6,855 nt of DNA, taken from Candidatus Methanomethylophilaceae archaeon (GTDB taxonomy: Archaea > Thermoplasmatota > Thermoplasmata > Methanomassiliicoccales > Methanomethylophilaceae). The notes beneath the pieces are model-generated. The model saw only the letters and a list, made by a program, of their open reading frames with translations, searched no databases and was not told the DNA's origin. A program made the position numbers and the translations under genes. Positions 1 through 5,106 of this stretch are shown one piece after another (the stretch's first letter is position 1; every line of letters begins with the position of its first letter). Location of the stretch: assembly GCA_017395275.1 (NCBI GenBank), contig JAFPVN010000067.1:1-6855 (forward strand), in the 5' to 3' direction.

Positions 1-1449
1 ATCCACTACGAGAAGCCCATGGACATGGAGTGGTGCGTCGAGGACGACCGCGCCTACATCGTGCAGGCGAGGCCGATCACCGCCACCGGCAACTCCGCCA
101 CCAACGAGTCCGTCGGCGCCGAGGTCTCCCGCGAGAACATCGTCGCGAGCGGGCTCGGAGCCAGCCCCGGCCTCGCCACAGGGAAGGTCATCATCTACGA
201 CACCAGCATGAGCCTGGACGCCATCAAGGACGGGGACATCCTGGTCACGAAGATGACCATGCCCGACATGGTCCCCGCCATGAGCAGGGCCGCCGGGATC
301 GTCACCGACGAGGGCGGGATGACCTGCCACGCGGCCATCATCTCCAGGGAGCTCGGTACCCCCTGCGTCGTCGGAACCGGCAACGCGACGGAGATCCTCT
401 CCGACGGCATGATGATCACCGTCGACGGAACCACCGGTACCGTCTACAAGGGAGACCTCACCAAGGACGCCACAGCGGCGGCCGCACCCGTGGCCGCAGC
501 GGTCATGGCCGAGGCCGTACCCGTCACCGGAACGGGCATCATGGTCAACATGAGCATGCCCAACAAGGCCGAGGAGATCGCCCAGCTGCCCTGCGACGGA
601 GTCGGACTCATGAGGTCCGAGTTCCTCTTCACCAACTACATCGGGGAGCACCCCATGGCTGTCATCGCCGAGGGACGCGCGGACGAGCTCGTGGACAAGC
701 TGGCCGACGGAATCGCCAAGGTCTGCCGCGCCTTCTACCCCAGGAAGATCGTCCTCAGGACATCCGACTTCAAGACCAACGAGTACCGCGACATGAAGGG
801 CGGATCCGACTACGAGCCCGTGGAGGACAACCCCATGATCGGATGGAGAGGATGCTCCAGATACGTCTCGGACAACTACCGCGACGCGTTCATCTGCGAG
901 CTCAGGGCCATCAAGAAGGTCAGGGAGGAGATGGGAATGAAGAACCTGCAGGTCATGCTGCCGTTCGTCAGGACCGTCGAGGAGGCCAAGGAGATCGTCG
1001 GGATGATGGAGGGCATGGGCCTCAAGAGGAACAGGGACTTCCACCTCTACTTCATGGCGGAGATCCCCGCCAACATCATCATGGCGGACGAGTTCAGCAA
1101 GTACTGCGACGGATTCTCCATCGGATCCAACGACCTGACCCAGCTCACCATGGGAGCCGACAGGGACTCCGATATCCTCGGACGCATGGGATACTTCGAC
1201 GAGAGGAACGACGCCGTCAAGAGGAGCATCAGCCACCTGATCAAGGTCGCCCACGAGAACGGAAAGACCGTCGGAATCTGCGGACAGGGACCCTCGGTTT
1301 ACCCCGAGTTCACCGAGTTCCTGGTCAGGGAGGGTATCGATTACGTCTCCCTCAACCCAGACACCGTCGTGAAGACCAAGAAGATGATCGCCTCCGTCGA
1401 GCAGAAGATCATCCTCGAGGGACTGCGCGACCTCAGGTCCAAGCTCTGA
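1..1449 (+). CDS. ppsA: Phosphoenolpyruvate synthase, C-terminal 482 codons (5' end outside window)
   Basis: Makes PEP, AMP and phosphate from pyruvate, ATP and water in the cytoplasm; this is the entry to gluconeogenesis. The reading frame is open from base 1, so the gene starts upstream; about 300 residues of the usual roughly 790 are missing. Window residues 1-25 (YIVQARPIT) are the end of the ATP-grasp nucleotide-binding domain. Residues about 45-145 are the swivelling phosphohistidine domain, with the phospho-acceptor His in GGMTCHAAIISRELG (His110, codon 328-330). Residues about 170-480 are the PEP/pyruvate TIM barrel, with GVGLMRSEFLF (Arg205), VLRTSDFKTNEY (Arg253), FMAEIPAN (metal ligand Glu354), GSNDLTQLT (Asn377, Asp378) and GICGQGPS (catalytic Cys427, codon 1279-1281). 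All visible catalytic residues are present, so the enzyme is probably active. The conserved NEY and SLNPDTVV segments favour PEP synthase over pyruvate phosphate dikinase. Confidence 0.96.
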   Translation: MHYEKPMDMEWCVEDDRAYIVQARPITATGNSATNESVGAEVSRENIVASGLGASPGLATGKVIIYDTSMSLDAIKDGDILVTKMTMPDMVPAMSRAAGIVTDEGGMTCHAAIISRELGTPCVVGTGNATEILSDGMMITVDGTTGTVYKGDLTKDATAAAAPVAAAVMAEAVPVTGTGIMVNMSMPNKAEEIAQLPCDGVGLMRSEFLFTNYIGEHPMAVIAEGRADELVDKLADGIAKVCRAFYPRKIVLRTSDFKTNEYRDMKGGSDYEPVEDNPMIGWRGCSRYVSDNYRDAFICELRAIKKVREEMGMKNLQVMLPFVRTVEEAKEIVGMMEGMGLKRNRDFHLYFMAEIPANIIMADEFSKYCDGFSIGSNDLTQLTMGADRDSDILGRMGYFDERNDAVKRSISHLIKVAHENGKTVGICGQGPSVYPEFTEFLVREGIDYVSLNPDTVVKTKKMIASVEQKIILEGLRDLRSKL

Positions 1450-1453
1450 AACC

Positions 1454-1488
1454 GGGAGGGGGACATCCCCTCCCATTCAAGTCTTTTT
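1454..1488 (+). terminator. Hairpin plus T5 terminator after ppsA
   Basis: An 8-bp GC-rich stem, GGGAGGGG (1454-1461) with CCCCTCCC (1467-1474) and a 5-base loop, begins 4 bases after the ppsA stop. A T5 tract follows at 1484-1488. Archaeal termination depends mainly on the T-tract, so this one should act on the + strand. No T-tract lies on the ATPase side, so it is not clearly bidirectional. It sits in the 65-bp gap between convergent genes. Confidence 0.6.
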
Positions 1489-1514
1489 CATCACTCTCTC
1501 GAAATAGCCAGACG

Positions 1515-2879
1515 TCAGAAGCTGCAGATGTCCCTCAGCGATACGAGCGTGACGTCGGAATGCCTCCTGGCGTAATCCGTCAGGTCCTTGGCGAACCCCT
1601 CCTTGGAGAAGATCGCGTACCTCCTCGCGCCTATCGTCTTTATCGAGGCTGACTTCTTCTTGAGACTGTCAAGAACGCTCAGCCCCACGGGGGAATCCCT
1701 GTACCTGCAGTCGCAGAACATCGTGGTCAGGAGATCGCCCACTACGATGTCTATCTCCCCGGCATCGCCCCACCAGCGTCCGCTGCGGGTGACGGACATG
1801 TCGAAGAACGCCGGGTTCTCCTCTATGAACTGGAGGCAGATGTCCCTGAACACCGGCGGGAGATACCCGTCGTCCTCCCCCACCACTATGCCGTAGAGGT
1901 CGTCGGAGTACCTGTACTCGATGAGCGAGCGGTTCTCGTGGACGAACCTGAACCAGAACAGGAACGAGGGGTCGACGATGCTGTACAGCCCCTTCCTCGA
2001 CGTCTTCTCCCCGTAAGGGAGATCCTTCCTCACCATGCCCATGTCGATGAGTGACGACAGGTACGTGGAGCAGGCGGAGGAGGGCGACACTCCGCTCTCC
2101 TCCACGATCTCCCCCATCTGCCTCGGTCCCTTGGAGAGGGCCGACAGAATGCACTCGTACTTTTCCGTGCTGCGTACCTGGCTCATGAGCGTGTGTATGG
2201 GATCGCGGTACATCGGGGAGTCCGGGCTGAGGTACACCGAGTCGATGTTCTGGTTTATCGTCCTGTCCGGATCGATGTACCTCAGTATGCCCGGGCTCCC
2301 GCCGGTGATGGCGTACAGCCTCACCAGGTCGTGGTCGTCGTACCTGTCCCTGTAAGCATCCCTGACGGCGGAGAACGGGAGATTCCCCAGTACGATGCTC
2401 CTGCATCCGGCTATGGTCTCCAGGCCGGTCGCGGACCTGCTGACCGTGACTACCACGACATTCGCATCCTGCATGTCGTGGCTGAGCAGTTCCCTGAGCG
2501 TCCCCTCGGTGCCGAGATCCGACTGGAACAGGGCGTCGCAATCATCGATCACGACGATCAGACGGCGGTTGACCGCCATCCTCTTCAGGAACAGCATACC
2601 CTCCTCCACCGAGGTGAACCTCACCAGGCTCCTCAGGCCCTTGTAAAGGGCCTTGGAGACTGCCTTGGAGAACGATGAGAGGTTGATGGCGATGTTGGTC
2701 CTGGATGCCGTGAAGAGCACTGCCCTCTTATCCCTGCAGAACTCCCTGATCATCGCGGTCTTCCCGGAACCGCTCGGACCCGTGACCGTCACCAGTTCGA
2801 AGCTGTCGGAGAGATAGGCCTCATCAAGCACCCTCTTCTCCTCCCTTCTCTCTATGTGCCTCTCATTTAGGTAAATCAC
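1515..2879 (-). CDS. Archaeal P-loop ATPase with winged-helix and DUF234 C-terminal domain
   Basis: 454 residues from a GTG start. Family: archaeal ATPase (ATP_bind_2/PF01637-like) with DUF234. Its cellular role is not established; members are often multicopy in archaeal genomes and are suspected of mobile-element or DNA-related functions. Visible: N-terminal family opening (FxNRExE-like, residues 1-20), Walker A GPSGSGKT (34-41), Walker B LIVVIDDCDAL (107-117), a sensor-1-like strand VVVVTVSRS (141-149), and TGGSPGILRY (192-201). A winged-helix region spans about 240-300, and DUF234, a predicted PD-(D/E)XK nuclease fold, spans about 305-454 (RWWGDAGEIDIVV, 368-380). The usual ECK of that fold reads DCR here (390-392). 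No signal peptide or membrane segment is seen. GTG is chosen because it gives the family N-terminus and has a TATA-like box 26 bases upstream. The gene is monocistronic and convergent with ppsA. Confidence 0.88.
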   Translation of the reverse strand: MIYLNERHIERREEKRVLDEAYLSDSFELVTVTGPSGSGKTAMIREFCRDKRAVLFTASRTNIAINLSSFSKAVSKALYKGLRSLVRFTSVEEGMLFLKRMAVNRRLIVVIDDCDALFQSDLGTEGTLRELLSHDMQDANVVVVTVSRSATGLETIAGCRSIVLGNLPFSAVRDAYRDRYDDHDLVRLYAITGGSPGILRYIDPDRTINQNIDSVYLSPDSPMYRDPIHTLMSQVRSTEKYECILSALSKGPRQMGEIVEESGVSPSSACSTYLSSLIDMGMVRKDLPYGEKTSRKGLYSIVDPSFLFWFRFVHENRSLIEYRYSDDLYGIVVGEDDGYLPPVFRDICLQFIEENPAFFDMSVTRSGRWWGDAGEIDIVVGDLLTTMFCDCRYRDSPVGLSVLDSLKKKSASIKTIGARRYAIFSKEGFAKDLTDYARRHSDVTLVSLRDICSF

Positions 2880-2900
2880 GATTTAGTAAATTACGTTTTA
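2871..2900. repeat. Tandem 15-bp palindromic repeat over the ATPase start, operator-like
   Basis: Two head-to-tail 15-bp units, GTAAATCACGATTTA (2871-2885) and GTAAATTACGTTTTA (2886-2900), match at 13 of 15 positions. Unit 1 contains the perfect dyad TAAATC-AC-GATTTA, and unit 2 is a weaker dyad. The junction ATTTA-G-TAAAT is palindromic as well. The block covers the GTG start (2877-2879) and reaches the presumed TATA box, so a bound protein would block initiation. The ATPase carries a winged-helix segment, so autoregulation is possible, but that is inference. Confidence 0.5.
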
Positions 2901-2909
2901 CTTAATAAG
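2901..2909 (-). promoter_or_regulatory. TATA-like box for the ATPase gene
   Basis: On the - strand the sequence reads CTTATTAAG, centred 26 bases before the GTG start. This is the spacing expected for a leaderless archaeal transcript. No Shine-Dalgarno-like sequence precedes the start, which agrees. Confidence 0.45.
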
Positions 2910-3003
2910 GCTTTTCAGGCGTCATCCCGCCTCATTGCTGCCAGAATATGCAAACCGCGAAACGATTGTCCCTCAAAGGATTGTCTGACTCTATCGGTAC
3001 CAT

Positions 3004-3028
3004 ATTATGACATAATTCTGTACATAAT
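3004..3028. promoter_or_regulatory. Operator-like palindromes upstream of the toxin-antitoxin pair
   Basis: A perfect 13-bp dyad, ATTATG-A-CATAAT (3004-3016), is followed by a near-perfect 14-bp dyad, ATTCTGTACATAAT (3015-3028), centred on the hexamer TGTACA (3019-3024). ACATAAT occurs in both at a 12-bp spacing. Phd/YefM antitoxins repress their own promoters through such paired palindromes, and TGTACA is the core reported for YefM-YoeB operators. Use of the site by the adjacent antitoxin is inference. Confidence 0.4.
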
Positions 3029-3032
3029 AATG

Positions 3033-3040
3033 TTTAATAT
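3033..3040 (+). promoter_or_regulatory. TATA-like box for the antitoxin gene
   Basis: TTTAATAT lies just downstream of the palindromes. Its centre is about 25 bases before the ATG at 3062 and only about 13 before the ATG at 3050. If this is the working box, translation starts at 3062. An alternative box, CATAATAA (3023-3030), would suit 3050. Confidence 0.4.
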
Positions 3041-3049
3041 CTGTAAGCC

Positions 3050-3307
3050 ATGATAATGAGCATGACTGTCATAGTGCCGATTACAGAAATGCGGAATACA
3101 TCAAAGATGTTTGAAATGTCTGAAAACCAGCCTGTATTCATCACAAAGAACGGTTATGGTGCCAGAGTATTGATTAATCTGGAACATTACAACAAGGTGA
3201 AGGACATCCTTCTTGACTTGGAGCTGGAGCGGAGATACCAGGTGTCAGAATCAGATGACAGGAACATCGATGCAAAAGAGTTTATACAGAAGCTCATGAA
3301 TGAGTAA
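3050..3307 (+). CDS. Phd/YefM-family antitoxin
   Basis: 85 residues from the first of three in-frame ATGs (3050, 3056, 3062); the last gives 81 residues and may be the true start. The N-terminal 50 residues match the Phd/YefM/RelB-type fold: TVIVPITEMRN, then PVFITKNGYGARVLINLEHY, the usual strand-turn-strand followed by a helix. This half should dimerise and bind the operator. The C-terminal 30 residues are charged (ELERRYQVSESDDRNIDA, then KEFIQKLMN) and fit the flexible tail that wraps and neutralises the toxin. The stop overlaps the toxin start by 8 bp, typical of such pairs. Its base composition (38 % GC in 3061-3120) is far below that of neighbouring genes, suggesting horizontal transfer. 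The antitoxin itself looks intact. Confidence 0.85.
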   Translation: MIMSMTVIVPITEMRNTSKMFEMSENQPVFITKNGYGARVLINLEHYNKVKDILLDLELERRYQVSESDDRNIDAKEFIQKLMNE

Positions 3308-3500
3308 ACACGCAGTTGAGTTATCTTATGAGGCACAGACTGATCTTATCTCGATTAGGGATTACATCAGAGACCATCTCAAAAACCCATCAGCTACAAA
3401 GAAACTCCTTGACGACACATATGAAGCCGTCGTCTCATTGGAAAATTATCCCTACGATCATGAGGCCAGGCCAAACAAATCACTGAATGAATCCCACTGA
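3300..3500 (+). pseudogene. RelE/ParE-family toxin, C-terminally truncated
   Basis: 66 residues; the start ATG overlaps the antitoxin end. The N-terminal half is typical of the RelE/ParE fold: a first strand with VELSYEAQTDL, helix RDYIRDHLKNPSATKKLL, second helix EAVVSLENYP, then the start of a turn. Family members usually run to about 90-105 residues. The missing part would carry the remaining beta strands, with the conserved YRxLxxxNYxxFYR-like region and the basic residues needed for activity. The frame ends in TGA after a non-family tail (KSLNESH), 7 bp before the end of the convergent CBS gene. The 3' end therefore seems to have been lost. The product may still bind the antitoxin but is probably not toxic. 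A short intact variant is possible but less likely. Confidence 0.7.
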
Positions 3501-3507
3501 AGAGACA

Positions 3508-4341
3508 TCAGTCCGAGGCGGCGAGCCTGTTCTTGATGTGCTCGACCTCCTCGTCGGGGAGGAGCATCGTTGTGGTCTCGATGAAGGGATGCTTCGATCC
3601 CTCGATGATCTTCACGTCGTCGAGGCTGTGCAGTCCCCACCTGTCGGCGGTCTTCTCCAGACCGAGCTGGACGTTCATATCGTTGGGTATGAGGACGACC
3701 GCGCGGAAGGTCTTCATTCCGAGCTCCTTCGCGGCCATGACCCTGTGGTGCCCGTCCACGATGAGGTAGCCGTAGTTCCTCTTGATGACGATGAGGGGTT
3801 CGTTGAGCCCTCTCTTGAGCTCGTACTGCCTGCCGATTAGCTCGTCCCTGTAGACCTCCTTCTGCGTAGGTCTGGCGAGCTCGGTGGGAACGTCCTGCGT
3901 CACCACCTTCATGCGGATGCTGTTCTGCATCTCCATGAACGACTTGACGTTGTTGACCTTCTCCGGCCTCGACTTCTCGATCTGCGAACGGACGATGTCG
4001 ATGTTCGATATAATGCCCACGAGCTTCCTATTGTCGTCGACCACGGGAAGGTTCCTGAGCCCGTACCTGAAGAGGACACGTGTAGCGTCGTCGATGGTCA
4101 TGCTCGGATTGCAGCAGATGGTGCCCGCTTTCATGACCTGACGGATGGTCTCGTCCTTCCTGTCGCAGTACTTCAGCAATTCCTTGGCCGTCACGAAACC
4201 GAGGAGGTATCCGCGCTCGGCTATGGGGAAGCCGTGGAAGTTGGAGTTGATCATCTTGTCGATGACCTCCCTGACGGTCATGTCCGGAGTGATGGAGACC
4301 ACTTCCTTGACCATGTACTGCGCTACTGTTGGAGAAGCCAT
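3508..4341 (-). CDS. CBS-domain protein with C-terminal ParB/SerK-like domain
   Basis: 277 residues. Two CBS domains (about 7-58 and 66-118) form a Bateman module, which in other proteins senses adenine nucleotides or S-adenosylmethionine. Typical pieces are HGFPIAERGYLLGFVTAKEL and GLRNLPVVDDNRKLVGIISN. A linker leads to a ParB-like domain (about 145-277) with PLIVIKRNYGYLIVDGHHR and VMAAKELG. DGHHR (196-200) replaces the GERR-type box of plasmid ParB and resembles the archaeal serine kinase SerK and SbnI, which share this fold. Glu162 (PTQKEVYRDE) could be the matching acidic residue. No helix-turn-helix DNA-binding domain follows, so chromosome partitioning is doubtful. A ligand-gated kinase or nucleotide-binding enzyme is a reasonable inference. 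The start at 4341 has an AAGGTG-like ribosome site 7 bases ahead and a TATATA box at 4373-4379. Confidence 0.85.
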   Translation of the reverse strand: MASPTVAQYMVKEVVSITPDMTVREVIDKMINSNFHGFPIAERGYLLGFVTAKELLKYCDRKDETIRQVMKAGTICCNPSMTIDDATRVLFRYGLRNLPVVDDNRKLVGIISNIDIVRSQIEKSRPEKVNNVKSFMEMQNSIRMKVVTQDVPTELARPTQKEVYRDELIGRQYELKRGLNEPLIVIKRNYGYLIVDGHHRVMAAKELGMKTFRAVVLIPNDMNVQLGLEKTADRWGLHSLDDVKIIEGSKHPFIETTTMLLPDEEVEHIKNRLAASD

Positions 4342-4348
4342 TGCCGCA

Positions 4349-4379
4349 CCTTAGCAGGGGTAGTGGCTTCGGTATATAT
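4349..4379 (-). promoter_or_regulatory. Promoter and ribosome-binding site of the CBS-ParB-like gene
   Basis: On the - strand, CATATATACC (4371-4380) is a strong TATA box. The predicted transcript start is near 4350, giving a leader of about 9 bases. That leader region contains AAGGTG (4349-4354), close to the archaeal Shine-Dalgarno consensus and about 7 bases before the ATG at 4341. This start therefore looks leadered, unlike the other genes here. Confidence 0.5.
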
Positions 4380-4399
4380 GGTTGTGTTGGACTTCGACT

Positions 4400-4416
4400 C
4401 CGACCTCTGGGGTCGG
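4400..4416. other. GC-rich 6-bp hairpin in the divergent region
   Basis: CCGACC (4400-4405) pairs with GGTCGG (4411-4416) around a TCTGG loop, between the divergent CBS and tRNA promoters. No T-tract follows on either strand, so it is not a standard terminator. Its function is unknown. Confidence 0.3.
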
Positions 4417-4426
4417 CCGTTACGAA

Positions 4427-4448
4427 CCTTCCAAACGGGCGCAACCTT
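4427..4448 (+). repeat. Shared upstream element, copy 1 (before tRNA-Asp)
   Basis: A 22-bp sequence with core TTCCAAACGGGCGCAAC lies 6 bases ahead of the TATATA of the tRNA. It matches copy 2 upstream of panD at 18 of 22 positions. It could be an upstream promoter or regulator site, or the trace of a local duplication. Confidence 0.5.
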
Positions 4449-4453
4449 AAAAG

Positions 4454-4460
4454 TTATATA
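4454..4460 (+). promoter_or_regulatory. TATA box of tRNA-Asp
   Basis: TTATATA, preceded by the purine-rich AAAAG in the place of a TFB recognition element, is centred about 29 bases before the first base of the mature tRNA. That predicts a 5' leader of only a few bases for RNase P to remove. Confidence 0.6.
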
Positions 4461-4485
4461 CCTGCCCCTCATACTCCGCAATACT

Positions 4486-4558
4486 GCCCTGGTAGTGTAG
4501 TGGCCTATCATGAAGCCCTGTCGAGGCTTCGACTCGGATTCAAATTCCGGCCAGGGCG
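4486..4558 (+). tRNA. tRNA-Asp (anticodon GTC)
   Basis: 73 bases that fold as a full cloverleaf. The acceptor stem GCCCTGG (4486-4492) pairs perfectly with CCAGGGC (4551-4557), and the discriminator is G (4558), the archaeal and general Asp identity base. The D arm is a short GTG/CAT stem with a GTGG-containing loop. The anticodon stem AAGCC/GGCTT encloses CTGTCGA, with anticodon GTC at 4520-4522. The T arm is TCGGA/TCCGG around TTCAAAT. There is no intron and CCA is not encoded. Downstream, only a weak T-rich stretch (4563-4569) could end transcription, so some transcripts might run on towards panD. Confidence 0.96.
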
Positions 4559-4578
4559 CTCATATTTCTCCTCACAAC

Positions 4579-4600
4579 CTTTCCAAACAGGCACAACGTT
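4579..4600 (+). repeat. Shared upstream element, copy 2 (before panD)
   Basis: A 22-bp sequence with core TTCCAAACAGGCACAAC lies directly before the T-rich box of panD. It matches copy 1 at 18 of 22 positions and starts 152 bases after it. The preceding bases AACCTT are shared if one T is allowed as an insertion. Confidence 0.5.
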
Positions 4601-4606
4601 TTTTAA
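4599..4606 (+). promoter_or_regulatory. TATA-like box of panD
   Basis: TTTTTTAA is centred about 26 bases before the ATG at 4628, which suggests a leaderless mRNA. It is the only box at the right distance; GTATATGG (4612-4619) is too close to the start. Confidence 0.45.
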
Positions 4607-4627
4607 CCGCGTGTATATGGCTCATTC

Positions 4628-4978
4628 ATGCGTTCGATGCTCCGCAGCAAGATCCACAGGGCCACCGTCACCGAGGCCAAGCTAGATTACGAGGGGAGCA
4701 TCACCGTCGACATCGACCTTCTGGAGAGGGCCGGCTTCTGGATCGGGGAGAAGGTCCTCATCGCCGATGTCAACAACGGGAACCGCTTCGAGACCTACAC
4801 CCTCCCGGGCGACAGGGGAAGTGGCATAATCGCTCTCAACGGCGCCGCGGCGCACAAGTGCCAGATAGGCGACAAGATAATCATCATGGGCTTCGAGCTC
4901 ACCGACGAACCGATACACGCGAAGGTCGTTCTGGTGGACGAGAACAACAGAGTGAAGAGGGAGTTCAGCTACGACTGA
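4628..4978 (+). CDS. panD: Aspartate 1-decarboxylase, pyruvoyl type
   Basis: Decarboxylates L-aspartate to beta-alanine, the precursor half of pantothenate and coenzyme A. 116 residues; bacterial PanD is usually about 115-140. The N-terminus MRSMLRSKIHRATVTEA is diagnostic. Self-cleavage falls between Gly23 and Ser24 in YEGSIT, and Ser24 becomes the pyruvoyl group. Other active-site residues match E. coli PanD shifted by one: Lys8, Arg53 and Tyr57 in NGNRFETY, and Asn71 in LNGAAAH. The ATG at 4628 fits both the family N-terminus and the TATA spacing; the ATG at 4637 is less likely. Many archaea instead make beta-alanine with the PLP enzyme MfnA, so this bacterial-type gene probably arrived by transfer, though its base composition now matches the host. 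The gene follows tRNA-Asp and has its own promoter. Confidence 0.97.
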   Translation: MRSMLRSKIHRATVTEAKLDYEGSITVDIDLLERAGFWIGEKVLIADVNNGNRFETYTLPGDRGSGIIALNGAAAHKCQIGDKIIIMGFELTDEPIHAKVVLVDENNRVKREFSYD

Positions 4979-4989
4979 GGCTCACAGTT
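4976..4989. repeat. 14-bp direct repeat, copy 1 (on the panD stop)
   Basis: TGAGGCTCACAGTT begins with the panD TGA stop and recurs exactly at 5111-5124, across the rnhA start, 135 bp downstream. It may mark a small duplication or insertion of the panD-rnhA spacer, or be chance. Confidence 0.35.
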
Positions 4990-5005
4990 AGAGAACCGCG
5001 GTCTC

Positions 5006-5052
5006 TGACCCTGTTCCCAGGGGATCAGTAAAAATTTCTGTGATTTTTTTAC
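5006..5052 (+). terminator. Terminator region after panD
   Basis: A hairpin with TGA-CCCTG (5006-5013) pairing to CAGGG-GA-TCA (2-base bulge) is followed by a second inverted repeat, GTAAAAA with TTTTTAC. A T7 tract lies at 5044-5050. The T-tract after structured sequence fits archaeal termination and separates panD from rnhA. A weaker 5-bp stem, AGAGA/TCTCT, sits just upstream (4990-5006). Confidence 0.55.
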
Positions 5053-5074
5053 CGATTGCTACCGTGCGCAATGC

Positions 5075-5084
5075 CAATATCTAA
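5075..5084 (+). promoter_or_regulatory. TATA-like box of rnhA
   Basis: CAATATCTAA is centred about 27 bases before the ATG at 5107. It supports a leaderless rnhA transcript separate from panD. Confidence 0.35.
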
Positions 5085-5106
5085 CTACTGGCACTTTCAT
5101 AATCAC

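Noticed and set aside
30..1652. Long open frame (540 codons) in another frame over ppsA
   Set aside because: The translation is dominated by Arg, Gly and His, has no domain signature, and lies out of frame over the clearly conserved ppsA. It is a by-product of high GC.
1669..2541. 290-codon open frame on the - strand inside the ATPase gene
   Set aside because: Low-complexity Arg/Gly/His/Pro-rich translation in a different frame of a recognised ATPase.
2964..2985. Short direct repeat GATTGTC at 15-bp spacing, as a CRISPR or iteron seed
   Set aside because: Only two 7-base copies and no further units; not an array or an origin.
3300..3510. Toxin rescued by UAG read-through (pyrrolysine) or by a simple frameshift
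   Set aside because: The frame ends in TGA, not TAG, and the bases after it belong to the 3' end of the CBS gene, so there is no downstream toxin sequence to join.
4391..4422. Possible tRNA fragment upstream of tRNA-Asp (shared CTTCGACTC)
   Set aside because: Only nine bases are shared with the tRNA and no acceptor or T arm can be built; the segment makes just a simple 6-bp hairpin.
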